From the NCBI GenBank assembly GCA_037178625.1, contig CM074144.1, forward strand, positions 434,001 through 498,000: DNA of 64,000 bases, read 5' to 3'. A program made the translations under genes and the position numbers. This stretch comes from Skeletonema tropicum. Taxonomy: Eukaryota > Bacillariophyta > Thalassiosirophyceae > Thalassiosirales > Thalassiosiraceae. Numbering within the stretch: position 1 is the first letter of the stretch; each line of letters starts with the position of its first letter. This document shows, piece after piece, positions 10,575 through 21,958 of the stretch. The notes below the pieces were generated by a model. That model was not told the DNA's origin. It did not search any database and was given only the letters and a program-made list of their open reading frames with translations.

Positions 10575-12188
10575 ATGAGAGATCCCGCAACCATGGTGAA
10601 GCTTCCTCTCCTCCTACTACTGTCATCCTACCCTTCGTCGGCATGGGCTTTCACAGTACCTCCCCGTCAGTCGTCACCGGTGACAATCTCCTCTTCTGGT
10701 GGTGGTAGAGTGTGTCCTGCAGTAACAAAGTTGGGCCAACAACCTCTCTTCTCATCGGCACTTCAAAAAAGATCTTATCCAGCTATCCATCGGAACAACC
10801 ATCATTCCTTCAACACAAAACCAAAATCATCACCTCAATTAAACGCCGCCGCCGCCAGCAATGAATCACCCTCCTCCACTCCATCAACCCCCCTCCAAGA
10901 ATCCCTCGCCGGCCTCACAGTAGCCTTCTCACTTTTATCCAAAGCAATCGCCTGCTCCGCCATAGTCGGCGTCAACCCCCTCGTGGGCCTCTGGTCCTCC
11001 GTCATCATGGGTATCACCGCCCCCCTCATTGGATCACGTGCTGGTGTCATTTCCGGAACTGCAGCTGTGGTAATTGTCCCCTTGTCGGGATTGACGATGG
11101 GGTATGGAGTGGAATACATGCCATTGTGTATCATATTATCCGCAGTGATGCAAGGTATATTTGGATTGTGTAACTTGGCCAAAACTGCGGATTTGGTATC
11201 GGAAGAGGTCCTATCGGGATTTTTGAATGGATTGGGGTTTATATTGTTATTTTCACAGGCGAAAGTGTTCACTGCGGCAAAGAAGGTGGGTGCATTAGTT
11301 CCGGCGGTGGGGATGGCTTCGTTGTGTTTTGGGATTGTGCAATTGTTACCATTGGTGACCAAAGTGGTTCCATCGTCTTTGGTGGGACTTGTGGTGGCAA
11401 CGGGGTTGGGAATGGTGTTGAAATTGCCATTGGCAACTTTGGAATCGACTGCTCCGGCTGGGACATTTACGGGTGGATTGAGTTCCTTGCCTAGTTTGAT
11501 TGATTTGGGACAGTTGAAACGTATGGTCATGGATGTTGAGGCGGTGAAACTTGTGATGCCTGCGGCTATTTCAATAATGATTATTGCACTTGTGGAAACT
11601 TTGCTTGCTGCCAAGGTTGTGGATGATATGACGGGTACGAAGGATGAGAAGGAGTATGATGTGCCCAAGCGGAGTGTTCTGGCGATGAGTGCTGGGAATT
11701 TGGTTAGTGCGTTTTTGGGTGGGTTTGGTGGGTGTGGATTGATTCCTCAGACTGTATTGAATCTTAAATCTGGTGGAGGTGGGCCCTTGTCATCTATTTC
11801 GTATGCCTTGGCCATGGCGTCGTTTGTGCTGTTCTTTGCCCCGTTGGTTGGAAAAATATCTGAGGCGGCTCTTGCTGGTATTATGATTACAGTTGCATAT
11901 GATACAGTTGCTTGGGGTTCATCAATCAAATCTATCAAGGCGGTAATGGCCAAAGGGGGTGATGGTACACGTGCACAACGTTTGATTGACTTGTTTGCAC
12001 TTGGTCTTTCGTCGTATATTTGTTACTTTGGCAATCTGGCGGTGGGTATTATTGGAGGTGTTGTTGCTCAGCGTGGCCTCCACTCGATTTTCAATCGGTT
12101 CGGTTCTAGTAAAGATGGAGCTTGTTGCTTCTTGATCTCTGTTGATGGAACAACAGAGGGTGTATTCATTATTCGTATTATAGGTTAA
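10575..12188 (+). CDS. plastid-targeted SulP/BicA-like anion transporter without STAS domain
   Basis: 537 codons. The Met at residue 7 (10593) begins an ideal signal peptide (KLPLLLLLSSYPSSAWA) followed by AFTVPP, a canonical ASAFAP-type plastid motif, then a Ser/Asn-rich transit region to about residue 100. The remainder is a SulP permease core with about 11-12 hydrophobic helices, including LTVAFSLLSKAIACSAIVGV, GSRAGVISGTAAVVIVPL, ALVETLLAAKVVDDMTG and GFGGCGLIPQTVLNLKSGG. SulP proteins move sulfate, bicarbonate or other anions; the cyanobacterial BicA branch is a Na+-dependent bicarbonate carrier. The usual cytoplasmic STAS domain is absent: the protein ends about 50 residues after the last helix. 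The substrate cannot be decided from sequence. Its divergent neighbour is a plastid bestrophin, which favours an inorganic-carbon role. Confidence 0.88.
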   Translation: MRDPATMVKLPLLLLLSSYPSSAWAFTVPPRQSSPVTISSSGGGRVCPAVTKLGQQPLFSSALQKRSYPAIHRNNHHSFNTKPKSSPQLNAAAASNESPSSTPSTPLQESLAGLTVAFSLLSKAIACSAIVGVNPLVGLWSSVIMGITAPLIGSRAGVISGTAAVVIVPLSGLTMGYGVEYMPLCIILSAVMQGIFGLCNLAKTADLVSEEVLSGFLNGLGFILLFSQAKVFTAAKKVGALVPAVGMASLCFGIVQLLPLVTKVVPSSLVGLVVATGLGMVLKLPLATLESTAPAGTFTGGLSSLPSLIDLGQLKRMVMDVEAVKLVMPAAISIMIIALVETLLAAKVVDDMTGTKDEKEYDVPKRSVLAMSAGNLVSAFLGGFGGCGLIPQTVLNLKSGGGGPLSSISYALAMASFVLFFAPLVGKISEAALAGIMITVAYDTVAWGSSIKSIKAVMAKGGDGTRAQRLIDLFALGLSSYICYFGNLAVGIIGGVVAQRGLHSIFNRFGSSKDGACCFLISVDGTTEGVFIIRIIG

Positions 12189-12838
12189 ATTTGTTGTCTG
12201 TTGTTGATAGTACTCATTCTCTCTGACAAATAGGATAAGTCCGAATCCTAACCTACTTCGCTGTGGGGGATCTATCGGGATAAAGCAGCTGCCTTCAGCA
12301 GCTGGTGATACCTGCCTATCTACATATGCTCATGAGAGGGAGGAGACTGACGAGAGAGTGAGGAGATGTAGTAACTCTCTTATTGTAACCCTCTGCAAGG
12401 GCAAGACCAAACATCATTCCTTCAATGTCGAACCACAACAATAATGTAATGAGAACCCTATCCAAACATATTCAGGTCAAGAAGAAGTGTCGAGCAATCC
12501 TGCTCAGCATGAAGCTCCCGAGGAGGTGGGCTCTAACATCATTCGTGCGTATCTGTTTGATGATCGATCTCAAAAAAGTGCTGCTCAGTCAAGTTTCCTA
12601 CAGGTACAGGCAGAGTGAGCACGTGGATAAAAGTGAAGAAATGTCGAGCAATCCTGCTCTGCACGAAACTTCTCAGGAGAATGGGCTCTAACAATCGTGT
12701 GTATCTTATTGATGATCGAGTTCTCATGAACATGTTGCTTAGTAGTCAACTCTTCTACACGGTTAATTGTCATAAAAAGTGAGAGAAGCATCATACCTTT
12801 TACATTACACTGTTTAGAACACAAGCAACTTGAACAAA
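12189..12838. repeat. intergenic region with a diverged direct repeat of about 110 bp
   Basis: Copies at about 12474-12580 and 12618-12730 share GTCGAGCAATCCTGCTC and TGGGCTCTAAC. A small open frame (12425-12691) crosses both copies and has no features of a gene. Nothing else is seen. Confidence 0.5.
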
Positions 12839-13920
12839 ATGGACGGTGGCACCTACTTCTTCGTTGAGCACGACATCACTGACAAGCCAGGTTGGGACAA
12901 ATGGGCGTCTAGTTGGGCTGATATTTATGGTGAGTCTATGATAATATCATGAGAACTGTCGAGAATGAGAAGAGCTGCAGGATTGATTATACCATGAACT
13001 GACGCTTTTGATATCCTATCACTATAACCAGGCGACAAGGACATGACGGTGGACAAGGCACGCTCATACCCAGAGTGGGAAGGAAACGAATGTGTCCTAA
13101 CCATCCCAGCTAGTGATGGCGAGATGACCATTTGCCTCTGGAGGATGCCCAGCGGCACTTCCAAAGGTAAGTTCCAGGCGTTCATTGACAGGTTTATTTG
13201 TGGATATGCGAACAACAAGGTCTTCCAAGTGGAGCAAGCTCTTGGAGTCAAGAATCTGAACGTACGTGGATACTTCAGTGACGTAATTAATGCCGCCCAA
13301 GGACGTCAATCTCCAGGCTACCTCGATGCTCCCACGCTCTGGATGACGCATCATCACATTATTGACCGCCAGGGCTTTTCGGACTTGAATGCCAGTATTG
13401 CCGATAAGATCAACACGACTTGCGTCACTCCAAGCGATTGCCAGAACATATTCCCTGCGGGACAAAAGTGTTGCCTTACCCTATTTTTCACGGGTAATGA
13501 CATGGTCTGCTTTGGTTCTGCACCTGAGGGATTTACTCACGATGATGTCCGTAAGGTGAGTCAAAAAAAGTCTTTCTGTTGATAACTTCTTTCTGATTTC
13601 CTCACGTTTCATTTCTCGTGTCTTAATTCGTACAGGCGGAAGATGAATTCACTCAAGGAATGTCGAGGAATTACGTGTATAAGCTGGATACTGCAAAAGG
13701 CATCAACGCATTCCATCTTTCTGACGATAGTTGGTGCCAAGAGTAAGTAGCGAACAACATCTCATCCATCATTACATCGCTCCTTTCAATCATCTCTCTC
13801 ATCACTTATTGACCTATTCTCCTCAGTGCCATGACTTGGGCTGGTACAGTCACGAAGGCCGCTCCAGTTGATTCGACGACTGCTACCATGACTACTCCTG
13901 TTGGCATTGCAAGTCAGTAG
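12839..13920 (+). CDS. four-exon gene for a 271-residue protein of unknown function
   Basis: Exons 12839-12929, 13032-13555, 13636-13742 and 13827-13920 join in frame through GT-AG introns (GTGAGT, GTGAGT and GTAAGT donors) and give a continuous protein. It starts MDGGTYFFVEHDITDKPGW and ends TTPVGIASQ. Two segments look alike: FFVEHDITDKPGWDKW near the N-terminus and MTHHHIIDRQGFSDL near the middle. This suggests two copies of a small alpha/beta-barrel-like domain, of the kind seen in dimeric ferredoxin-like-fold proteins. No signal peptide or membrane segment is visible, so it is probably cytosolic. I do not recognise the family. Gene structure is well supported; function is unknown. Confidence 0.8.
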
Positions 13921-14298
13921 ATTTGAACTCTCGGAATAGGAGCGGATTACGTCGCAAACACTCAATACATATGCGACTGCGCTTTTGTTGCTTGGATTGT
14001 ATTGTCTTGTAGAATTGTATTGTACTGCCTTGATAGAATCTCACTGCTAGTTGTAGAATGAATCACCGCATAACATGAAGTAGCTAAAAATAGGAACACG
14101 CAGCTATCCTTTTGCTTTGGCGCAGAACATCATCAATTCACTTCTCCACAAGCGCTGCAATGGTCTAATTTAGATTAAGTTGCGGTATTGTTTCATTGCT
14201 AGCTTGCAGCCCTTCAACTCGCCTGTGCACTTCTGTCACGTTACATGTTGCAGTTCACCCCGATAAGTGAGATTATATTGACTCTGAGCATAGTCTAT
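13921..14298. other. intergenic, nothing recognised
   Basis: 378 bp between two convergent genes. The first part should hold the 3' untranslated region of the four-exon gene (TTGTATTG-rich). No RNA gene or repeat is seen. Confidence 0.5.
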
Positions 14299-15069
14299 TC
14301 ATCCTCCAAATCTTGTCGCAAGATATTCAGGCGGTTGACTTGCCATAACCATATCTTCATGCTCATCCAGATACTCTCTCAGCGTAGTTTTGCGATCAAC
14401 CAAGTATGTATCCTCAATGAATGATGAATATGCTGCACCGCCAGCCCTTTGAACCGCCAGGAGGCAATGTCGTAGATAAATATTTGCTGGAAGCAACCTC
14501 GAATCAAGTGGCCAGTGCCAAATTCCCCCCTTGTCTTTTAACTTGGTAGATATTGCATGTAGATGATCGATATCTCTCAGATCGCAGTCTCTCGAAGCAA
14601 GACAGATGATCCCATTACCAAGAGGTTGAGAATTATCATCATCGTCACAGTTTATATCATAGTATGGCGTTGACACAATATCATATTCCGGTTCCCTCTT
14701 GACAAAATCCACTCTCTGTTCATCACTCAGCACAACATCAAACGCCGCCACAACAAACGACGAAGCATCATCTGACGGCTCAGCCGACAGCGTTGCCAGA
14801 TGAAGACTTGACATCGGATCAATCAACTCCTCCTTGATCAAGAATAGGTGTGGATGTGCAAAAACTCGTTTGTGATGCTTCACTCGGACATGTCGGAAAT
14901 TGCTCAGATGGGGGAATGTTAATCTTGAGCTTGACTCGGAAAGCAAGGCGCCGTATCCGAGGAGTGTCACAGCTTGAGATGATCCGCTGATGAGTGCTGG
15001 TGGTATTATCATCATCGTATCTTGTGCGTGGATGGTGAATGTACCATGATGTAGCGTGCCACCAAACAT
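14299..15069 (-). CDS. GGCT-like (gamma-glutamyl cyclotransferase fold) protein
   Basis: 256 residues, single exon. Residues about 33-75 (LLGYGALLSESSSRLTFPHL, then FRHVRVKHHKRVF) resemble the first strand and YGSL-type loop plus the N(F/Y)R..R motif of the gamma-glutamyl cyclotransferase-like superfamily. Later residues include an acidic loop (YYDINCDDDDNSQP) and a C-terminal segment (LLPANIYLRHCLLAVQRAG) with a helical arginine-rich face as in ChaC-like proteins. No targeting peptide is seen. The catalytic Glu cannot be assigned with confidence. If the fold is right, it may act on gamma-glutamyl peptides or be a non-enzymatic relative. The fold call is moderate; the substrate is unknown. 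Confidence 0.55.
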   Translation of the reverse strand: MFGGTLHHGTFTIHAQDTMMIIPPALISGSSQAVTLLGYGALLSESSSRLTFPHLSNFRHVRVKHHKRVFAHPHLFLIKEELIDPMSSLHLATLSAEPSDDASSFVVAAFDVVLSDEQRVDFVKREPEYDIVSTPYYDINCDDDDNSQPLGNGIICLASRDCDLRDIDHLHAISTKLKDKGGIWHWPLDSRLLPANIYLRHCLLAVQRAGGAAYSSFIEDTYLVDRKTTLREYLDEHEDMVMASQPPEYLATRFGG

Positions 15070-15346
15070 AACAAAAAATTTTAGTCAGTTATGTACCTGG
15101 CTTCGCAGTCGCAGTGAGTGGCGAAAGGTTTCGATTGTATCTTTGGGTAGAGTGGGTGAGTGTTGCGACAGTTCTTTGTTGCCCCTGTTGTCGTCGACGC
15201 ACGCAACCAATGAATCAAAGTAACGGCGCAGCATCATGTTGTTGCGTGTCACTTCCCTTTGCAAAAAATAAATATCATATCATAATAATATAATACTCCA
15301 TTATCATACGAACTTCAGCTTAAAAGTACTTATCACTTGAATCATC

Positions 15347-18300
15347 ATGGACATCGACTATACTTTCACTCCTGACGCTGCTGCGATGGATCGGCGTGAT
15401 CATCTGGAGCAGGCGATAATGATTTGCTCCCTTTTGCGCCAAGAGGGCTTCGCCACTAATGCAGCTGCTGACCGTGATCGTGTTGTCTTCACTGAGATTT
15501 TGAAGGAAGGTATGGCGCTCAAAAATAATTTGGCCGGTGTGTCGAAGGAGCTCCTTTTGACGGTGCTGCTACTTCACTTACTAGATGAGAGGACGGTGGC
15601 AGAATCTCATTCTGATGATGCGGCATTCGATCAGCAGATAGTGGATGCAATCGCCGCAGACGCTGCAAAAAAGGACAAGGCACCAGCGGCGGCGGCGAAG
15701 GGACGTCGCAAACAAAGCAATGCCGTCATCAAGCATAAGAAGACAGTTGAGAAGAAGGAGGGTCAAGCGGTGACATCATCATCAGATGATGCGGCATCCG
15801 ATCAGCAGTTGGAAGATGGAGACGCCACAGATGCTGCAAAGAAGGAGGAGGCGCAGGAAAAATCAGTCTACAAGAAGGAAAATTCGAGGGCCACCCAAGA
15901 TGATAAGAAGATCAATCTTGTGCCAGTGTCGCGGTCGGGGGGTGGAATTTTTTCGCTGATTATGATGGTCTCATTTGGATCCATTGCGAAGTTGATTTTC
16001 CCTCTTTCGCTAATTCATCAAAGTGGTGGGTCGGGGGAGGGAGCAGCCTCTCCAGCATTGTGTCTCCTTTTGCATCAAGATCTCTTCTTGACGGGCAAAG
16101 GGAGCATGGATCACCATCTCCCGAAATCATTATGAGTCCATCGCCAGCGGTTGTGCCACCTCCCATCTTCTCACTGGCGGCTTCCAGCGATCATCGTATG
16201 AAATATGACGATGACGAGAGGACAAGTCTGGAGGCAATATACAATGAGACGGATGGTCCTAATTGGGTAAACAATGATGGTTGGATGAATGAGACAGTAG
16301 ATCACTGCCAGTGGTATGGAATATTTTGCAACGTTGACGGACTTGTCACCAGCATTGATTTGAGGGACAACAATCTTGCAGGCCAGTTTCCTGTATATAC
16401 ACGCAACACAGATTGTTGGGGGGAGACTGACTCTGGAAAAGACTGGAAAAACAAGTACGGTCTGGCAAACTTATACAGTCTCGAGACTGTTATATTGGCG
16501 GATAACAATCTCACTGGTACAATCGACTATCGTACACTCTTCAATCTTTCTTCACTTGCCCAGTTTGATGTCTCGGGAAACCAGCTAAGTGGAGAGGTGG
16601 ATGCACATGTCACTCCAGTGATAGTGCACTCCAACTTCAGCAACAACAAGTTCACATCTATGCGTAGCTTTGATAAGTACGAGGCATCCTACCAAACACT
16701 GCGCTATTGTGACGTGAGCAACAATGCCATTCAAGCAAATGCCACTGTATTTCTGGAGAACATCCCGCCGAACACTGAGCAATTCTTTGCAAAAAACAAT
16801 CAAATCTACGGTAGCTTTCCAGAATCAATGAATCTTCCCAAGTTGCGTCAATTTGACATGTCAAGCAACGCTCTCTCTGGGAGTCTTTCAGAGTCATTGA
16901 TTAATCTTCCAAGGTTACGACAATTCAACTTGTCACATAACGCTCTCTCTGGAAGTCTTTCGGAGTCATTAAATAATCTTTCACAGTTGCAACAACTAGA
17001 CATGTCATCCAACGCCCTGTCTGGGAAGCTGCCTGACCTTACAGAATCGATTTTCACTCTCCAAGAGCTTGACTTGTCCAACCAAAGGAACGGCTTTACA
17101 GGACCAGTTCCAGACGATATAGGAAGATTTCAATCTCTAAAGGTATTGAATCTAGCTAGTAACAAACTAGCAGGTACTATTCCACCTTCCATCGGAAACT
17201 GCTGGCAGCTGGAAGTGTTTGATTTGTCCAGCAATATTTTCATAAGCTCGATTCCTACCGAGCTTGGAAAGCTTGAAGGTAAGTAAAAGTGTCTGTCATG
17301 GTCTGTCGAATCTTGCAGGGTAATTGAATCAGATGTGCCAACACTTCACACTTGTTTCATTATTTTTTTACAGTCTTGAAAGACCTCGATCTTTCAACTA
17401 ATACCTTGTCTGGAGTTATTCCTTCAGAGATTGGTCAGCTTCGTGATGCTTCAATCCTGTTGCAAGGTAATCTTTTCCATAATGCATCTAAAGTTGCCCC
17501 GCTCAGTCTTTGTACGTTGCATAGTGTCCATGTTTTCGATCTTATGAATGACACCACTCTGTGCCCCATCGAACGAAATGCCTTAAGTGGTATTTATGAT
17601 TCAGCTCAGGATGGAGAGTGGAGAAATAGAACCAATTGGCTGGACGAGTATGCGAGCTGCTGTGACTGGCACGGAGTCACTTGTGATAAAAACACAAATC
17701 AGGTGATAAAGCTAGACCTCAGCAACAATGGCTTGTCGGGAAGATTGAGTGAGCGCATTGGAGAGCTAACTTCAATCGAAGTGTTGGACTTGAGTGACAA
17801 TGACATTCAGGTGATGCTGATTTGCTGAAATATGTTGTTGTGTTTCTTTATTTTCATTTGTTGCAAACCTCACCAAACATCGTTGTCTTGCACTCATCTC
17901 ACAGGGATCGATTCCATCTGAGATTGGCCTACTTACCAAGCTTACATACCTGCGTCTCAGCTACAATGCCTTTAGCGGAACGGCTCCTGAAGGCTTGGGA
18001 GAGTTGGAAGCTCTCCGAGTGCTTCAACTCCAAAGCAACCGAATTACTAAAATACCTACTATACCAAAGCTAGACGAGAGTTTAAGTTTTGTCAACGAAT
18101 CCACATTCGTTGCCGACTGCCTCGCCCCATTTGCCTTTGAAGAGCCCCTTGAGTGCGAAAATTGCACCTTGTGCTGTGAGTACTAAGTGATTTTTCGATA
18201 GATTCGCAACAGCATCATCTCTCCTTCTCAATAAAATACCTCACCTCTCGCAAACTTTCTTGACACCACACGAAAGGTAACGCTGATGATGAATGCTATC

Positions 18301-19621
18301 CCCAGGACAAAACGCTAGTTGCTGAGTTTGGCCTCGACTACGGCGAATTTGCCTTAGTTCTCTTCATTGGGTTTGTCTTCTTTTGTTTGGTGGTCGTCTG
18401 CCTTTCATATCTCTTCGAGAAGAGTAAGAATCGTGAAAATGCCCCAACGATGTCAACAGAAAGTTCACTGCCTGAAAGAACAGTTCGATGTTGCGATCTA
18501 CGAAGAAGGGCGCTTGAAGAAGATGACAAGTACGCTCTGAGTAGAATTGGCAATGATTCAGTATATTCTTACTTGGTAACAGACAGTCGCAAGGGTTGGC
18601 TGGTTGCTTTTACTACACTTGGCATACAGGTTTTAAGTCTCATCCTTTTCGTTGGGGCTTCGGAGGCCGACTTGCAAGATGCATTCATTGACATACCATT
18701 CACCTGGAAATGCCCTCGCGACTCAGAGGTGTGCAGGAGCAGAGCCGATGTTACTAATGCTGGCTGGGTAATTTTCTTTTTGTTAATGATTGCAAACCTC
18801 GCGAAAGATTTGATTAACGGTTCCAAGTTGATATACTACTCAGCCAAAGTCAGGCACCCAATTGTAGCAAGGATCCGATATTTGATTGGTGGGATCAGCT
18901 TGTGTTGGGTTACAATACTTGCCTTGTATGTAAGTTGTTGAAATGATATATATCATATTATTATCCTTTTTGCTCTTGCATCCGATTGATAAATTTCACG
19001 TGGCCATTCTTTCTTTCTCGCCTCTTTCAGGTTAGTACCATTTACAACCAGGTAAACTCGACGAACAATCCCAATATCATTGTTAATTCAGTAATCATAC
19101 TATTTATAATAATGGATCTGGACGAATGGATCTTTGCTTCATTGAAAGCATGGAACGAGAAATGGACTGCGCATGCATCTGATTCGGATTCCAAGTCTGA
19201 TTCAGAGTCTAGGTCCGACCCAGAAGCAGAAAAGGGAGGCGCAATTGAGGAAATGAAGGAGGAGCTTATGCTTCAGAAGGATCTGGTGGCGCAGCAGAAT
19301 AACGAGATTACAATGCTCCGTAAGACAGTTCAACAACTGCTAGAGTCACATGCAGCAGCACCTACATCACCCGAAAGCATCCCTCAATCTACTATATATA
19401 AAAGCCTGGCTACACGTTTAGCCGAATCGGGAGATGTCAGCTCGGATAAAGTTACAGGAGAGAGAGAAGCAATGAATAAAATGGAGGATGAGAATTCAGC
19501 TCAGAAGGGACTGCTCATCGCATCACAATCTCAACGTGATGTTACATTGTCCCATTTTGTAGAGCAGAAAGAAGAGGAGTCACACTCTGATGCGGACTCG
19601 GGTTCTGCCTACTCATTTTAG
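15347..19621 (+). CDS. membrane LRR receptor-like protein, five exons, one frame break
   Basis: Exons 15347-17278, 17374-17810, 17905-18175, 18277-18929 and 19031-19621 join in frame across introns of about 94-101 bp, giving roughly 1,290 residues. The order is: an acidic and Lys/Ala-rich N-terminal region with two DDAA.DQQ repeats; a membrane helix (FSLIMMVSFGSIAKLIFPLS, about residue 205-225); an LRRNT-type cap (DGPNWVNNDGW...CQWYGIFC); about ten plant-type LRRs; a second LRRNT cap (CCDWHGVTC) and further LRRs; then about five membrane helices; and a cytosolic C-terminal coiled coil with Ser/Asp-rich tracts. The frame changes once between about 15990 and 16060, most likely at the G-run at 16032-16040. 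The layout suggests a cell-surface sensor. No kinase domain is present. Confidence 0.8.
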
Positions 19622-20437
19622 TTGTAGATTAAATTTAAGTCAAACTAGAGAGATAAACAAAGCAGCTAACTGCTAGAAATGGATCACAATTGATTCAAGG
19701 CATGATTGATTGACGACCATTCATTGGAACTCTGTGTAGCGAGACCTCAATTAGATCATCAGGCTGCCACGAGTGCATTACTCTTCCTTACATATTGCTA
19801 AACGATGCTGAAGCTTCGCTCTAGCCCATTACTTGACAAATCATGTTTGATTTGAGGTCTCCACTGGAAATTGAAGTTTCTTCCTTTGATTGATAATCGC
19901 TTGGTTTCGAATAGCTCTCTAGGTCTCTCTATGGTATGGTAATATAACAGAAATTTTAAAGCGCGTCTGATTAGCCCTCTCTAGGGGCGAAATTATGACT
20001 AACCAACATGTGTGCTATGTCGTCAGTATTGATACTTCATATACTGCCTCCACAGCTGTTTCTCAGATCATACCATAGAGACACTCAATGAGGAAATATA
20101 TTGATAGCTTGCAATGCAGATGGAGAGCTATTGTCAATTTATGAATTAAATCGCTGGCAATTGCAGATTACGGCCAAAAGATGACGACCAGCTGTAATAA
20201 AAGAGGAACTTTGATCATCCCCGAGGTAGGGTAGCATTGCGGTCAGCACTCAAAATATCCAGTCCTCGGGAGTTCGTGGGGCTGGTAAAAAATATTAGAC
20301 ATACCGTCCTATCAATTCGGCATTATATTATACTATTCAATTACTATACTTTCACTTTCCCGTCTCAAGCATCCATCGCATCGATTATCCATGGATTCAT
20401 TCGATTTCTTTATTTCTGCTTTCCCCTGCCCCTTCTT
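19622..20437. other. intergenic, nothing recognised
   Basis: About 815 bp between the convergent ends of the LRR receptor gene and the HSF gene. A small open frame at 20237-20515 has no coding features and overlaps the HSF 3' end in antisense. No RNA gene or repeat is seen. Confidence 0.5.
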
Positions 20438-21958
20438 CTACTCTTTACTGACTTGACCTCGACCCGCAGAGAAACACACCTCCTCGAAGTCACCAGAAGA
20501 GTAATCTACATGTGACAGGCCAAGCTCCTGCTGTGGTAATCCAAAATCTGCCTCTGGCAGCTCTGGTAGGCCCATGATCATCCGATGAAAATCATCATCT
20601 TCTTCAGCAGAATCGATCACTGGATTTTGTGGGAGGCAATCTTGATTCTCGTCTTTGTACACCAGCAGATCGTGGAGAAGCCCTTGGAGGTAAGGTACCC
20701 CCGGTGCATCTTCATCTGGGACCATGCCCTCAACGTCAAGGGGCATAGCATCCGAATAGAGCTCATTCTCATTGCTCCCATGGCACGAAGGATCGGGGCA
20801 GATTCCGTCTTCCATACAGATTGGAGCCACTCTTGTCCACCCCATATCGATGGGATTCAGATTGTTGTTGGGATCTAGATTATCCTGATGTGGTACGATA
20901 GAATCCAGATTACTATGATCTGCCTCAGCAACAGGGCCAGACTTCATCTCTTCTTGAGAGATCGGCGCTACCGCATTCGCTGCAACTGATATTCCTTCCT
21001 TCTTGCCCTCTAACTCATCGTCAGGTGAGAAGAGTGGCTTCTCATCTGTAGGATTCAAAGGAAATTGCTTGGCAGTCGCATAAAAGTCGGGCTCTTCGAA
21101 GGCATTGGGGGTAGCCTTGCCCATACCAGGAGATATCCTCCTCATGAGTATTGTCAGACGAGGATGGCCTTTCAGGAAGCATTCGTGATAGTAGCACCCA
21201 AAGTCTATGATGTTTGCACGAGAGTGACGATAAAAGCTGATTAGTTGATTGAATAAGTGGTAGTAAAATAATGGAAAACAAATGTTATAGTGTAACTTAC
21301 CCATACCCATCTGATGGAGACGTTTGAACCCCCAGCCGCTCAGCTGCCTGGTGAACGAAGAAAACTTCGACTGACCAGTATACTTTGGTAGAGCCTCCTC
21401 AAGAAGAAGCTTTTTATTGTGTACTTTGAATGCACGTCCGTGGGGCTGATTTAAGTATGAAAAGAGGGGGAGGGGTTAATAAATGAATAAATGAAGTATA
21501 GGGACAATGATATGCAGCAATGCATTCTCGACTTCGAATCAAACTTCCGAGACGATCCCCCCCAGCCCAAATACAAGACAAAATAATGCACAACTCACCA
21601 TCCATGAAATAATATGTGAATATTTTTCTTCGGCCAACATCGCATGCAAACGAGCCGGGAAATTACTCTCCGACTTTTTATGTTTCTGCACCTTCCCCCC
21701 ATCCTTGATGTAGGTGGAGAAGTCACGATAAGTATGATCCGCAAACCGACGGGGGAGGGTGTCGGACGAGCCCTCCTCATCATTTGCTGCCGCCGTTGAT
21801 GTATTAAATACAAATTTTGCATTGGGAAATCCGCCCTTGTTTCCAACGCAGGAGGCTATTGATGAAGCAATCTTCCAATCCTTATCGCTAGGGGGATCCA
21901 TTTTCATGGTTGTACTGTCGTCGATTTTACTCCCGGTATCGTTTTGCACCAATGCCAT
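20438..21958 (-). CDS. heat shock factor (HSF) family transcription factor, three exons
   Basis: On the minus strand, exons 21958-21599, 21445-21301 and 21204-20438 join in frame (introns of 153 and 96 bp) to about 423 residues. The HSF DNA-binding domain is split over all three exons, at about residues 99-195: NFPARLHAML..., SWMPHGRAFKVHNKKLLLEE, SKFSSFTRQLSGWGFKRLHQ and then DFGCYYHECFLKGHPRL. This is the winged helix-turn-helix that binds nGAAn repeats in the nucleus. The wing and recognition helix (SFTRQL.GWGF) are intact. The C-terminal half is acidic and Pro/Asn-rich, a plausible activation region, with no obvious hydrophobic heptad trimerisation helix. The exact donor of intron 2 could be one of two sites 6 bp apart (same frame). 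HSFs are a greatly expanded family in diatoms. Confidence 0.92.

Noticed and set aside
10835..11668. 277-codon minus-strand open frame
   Set aside because: It is antisense to the SulP transporter; its Pro/Thr/Asn-rich content mirrors the codon pattern of the real gene.
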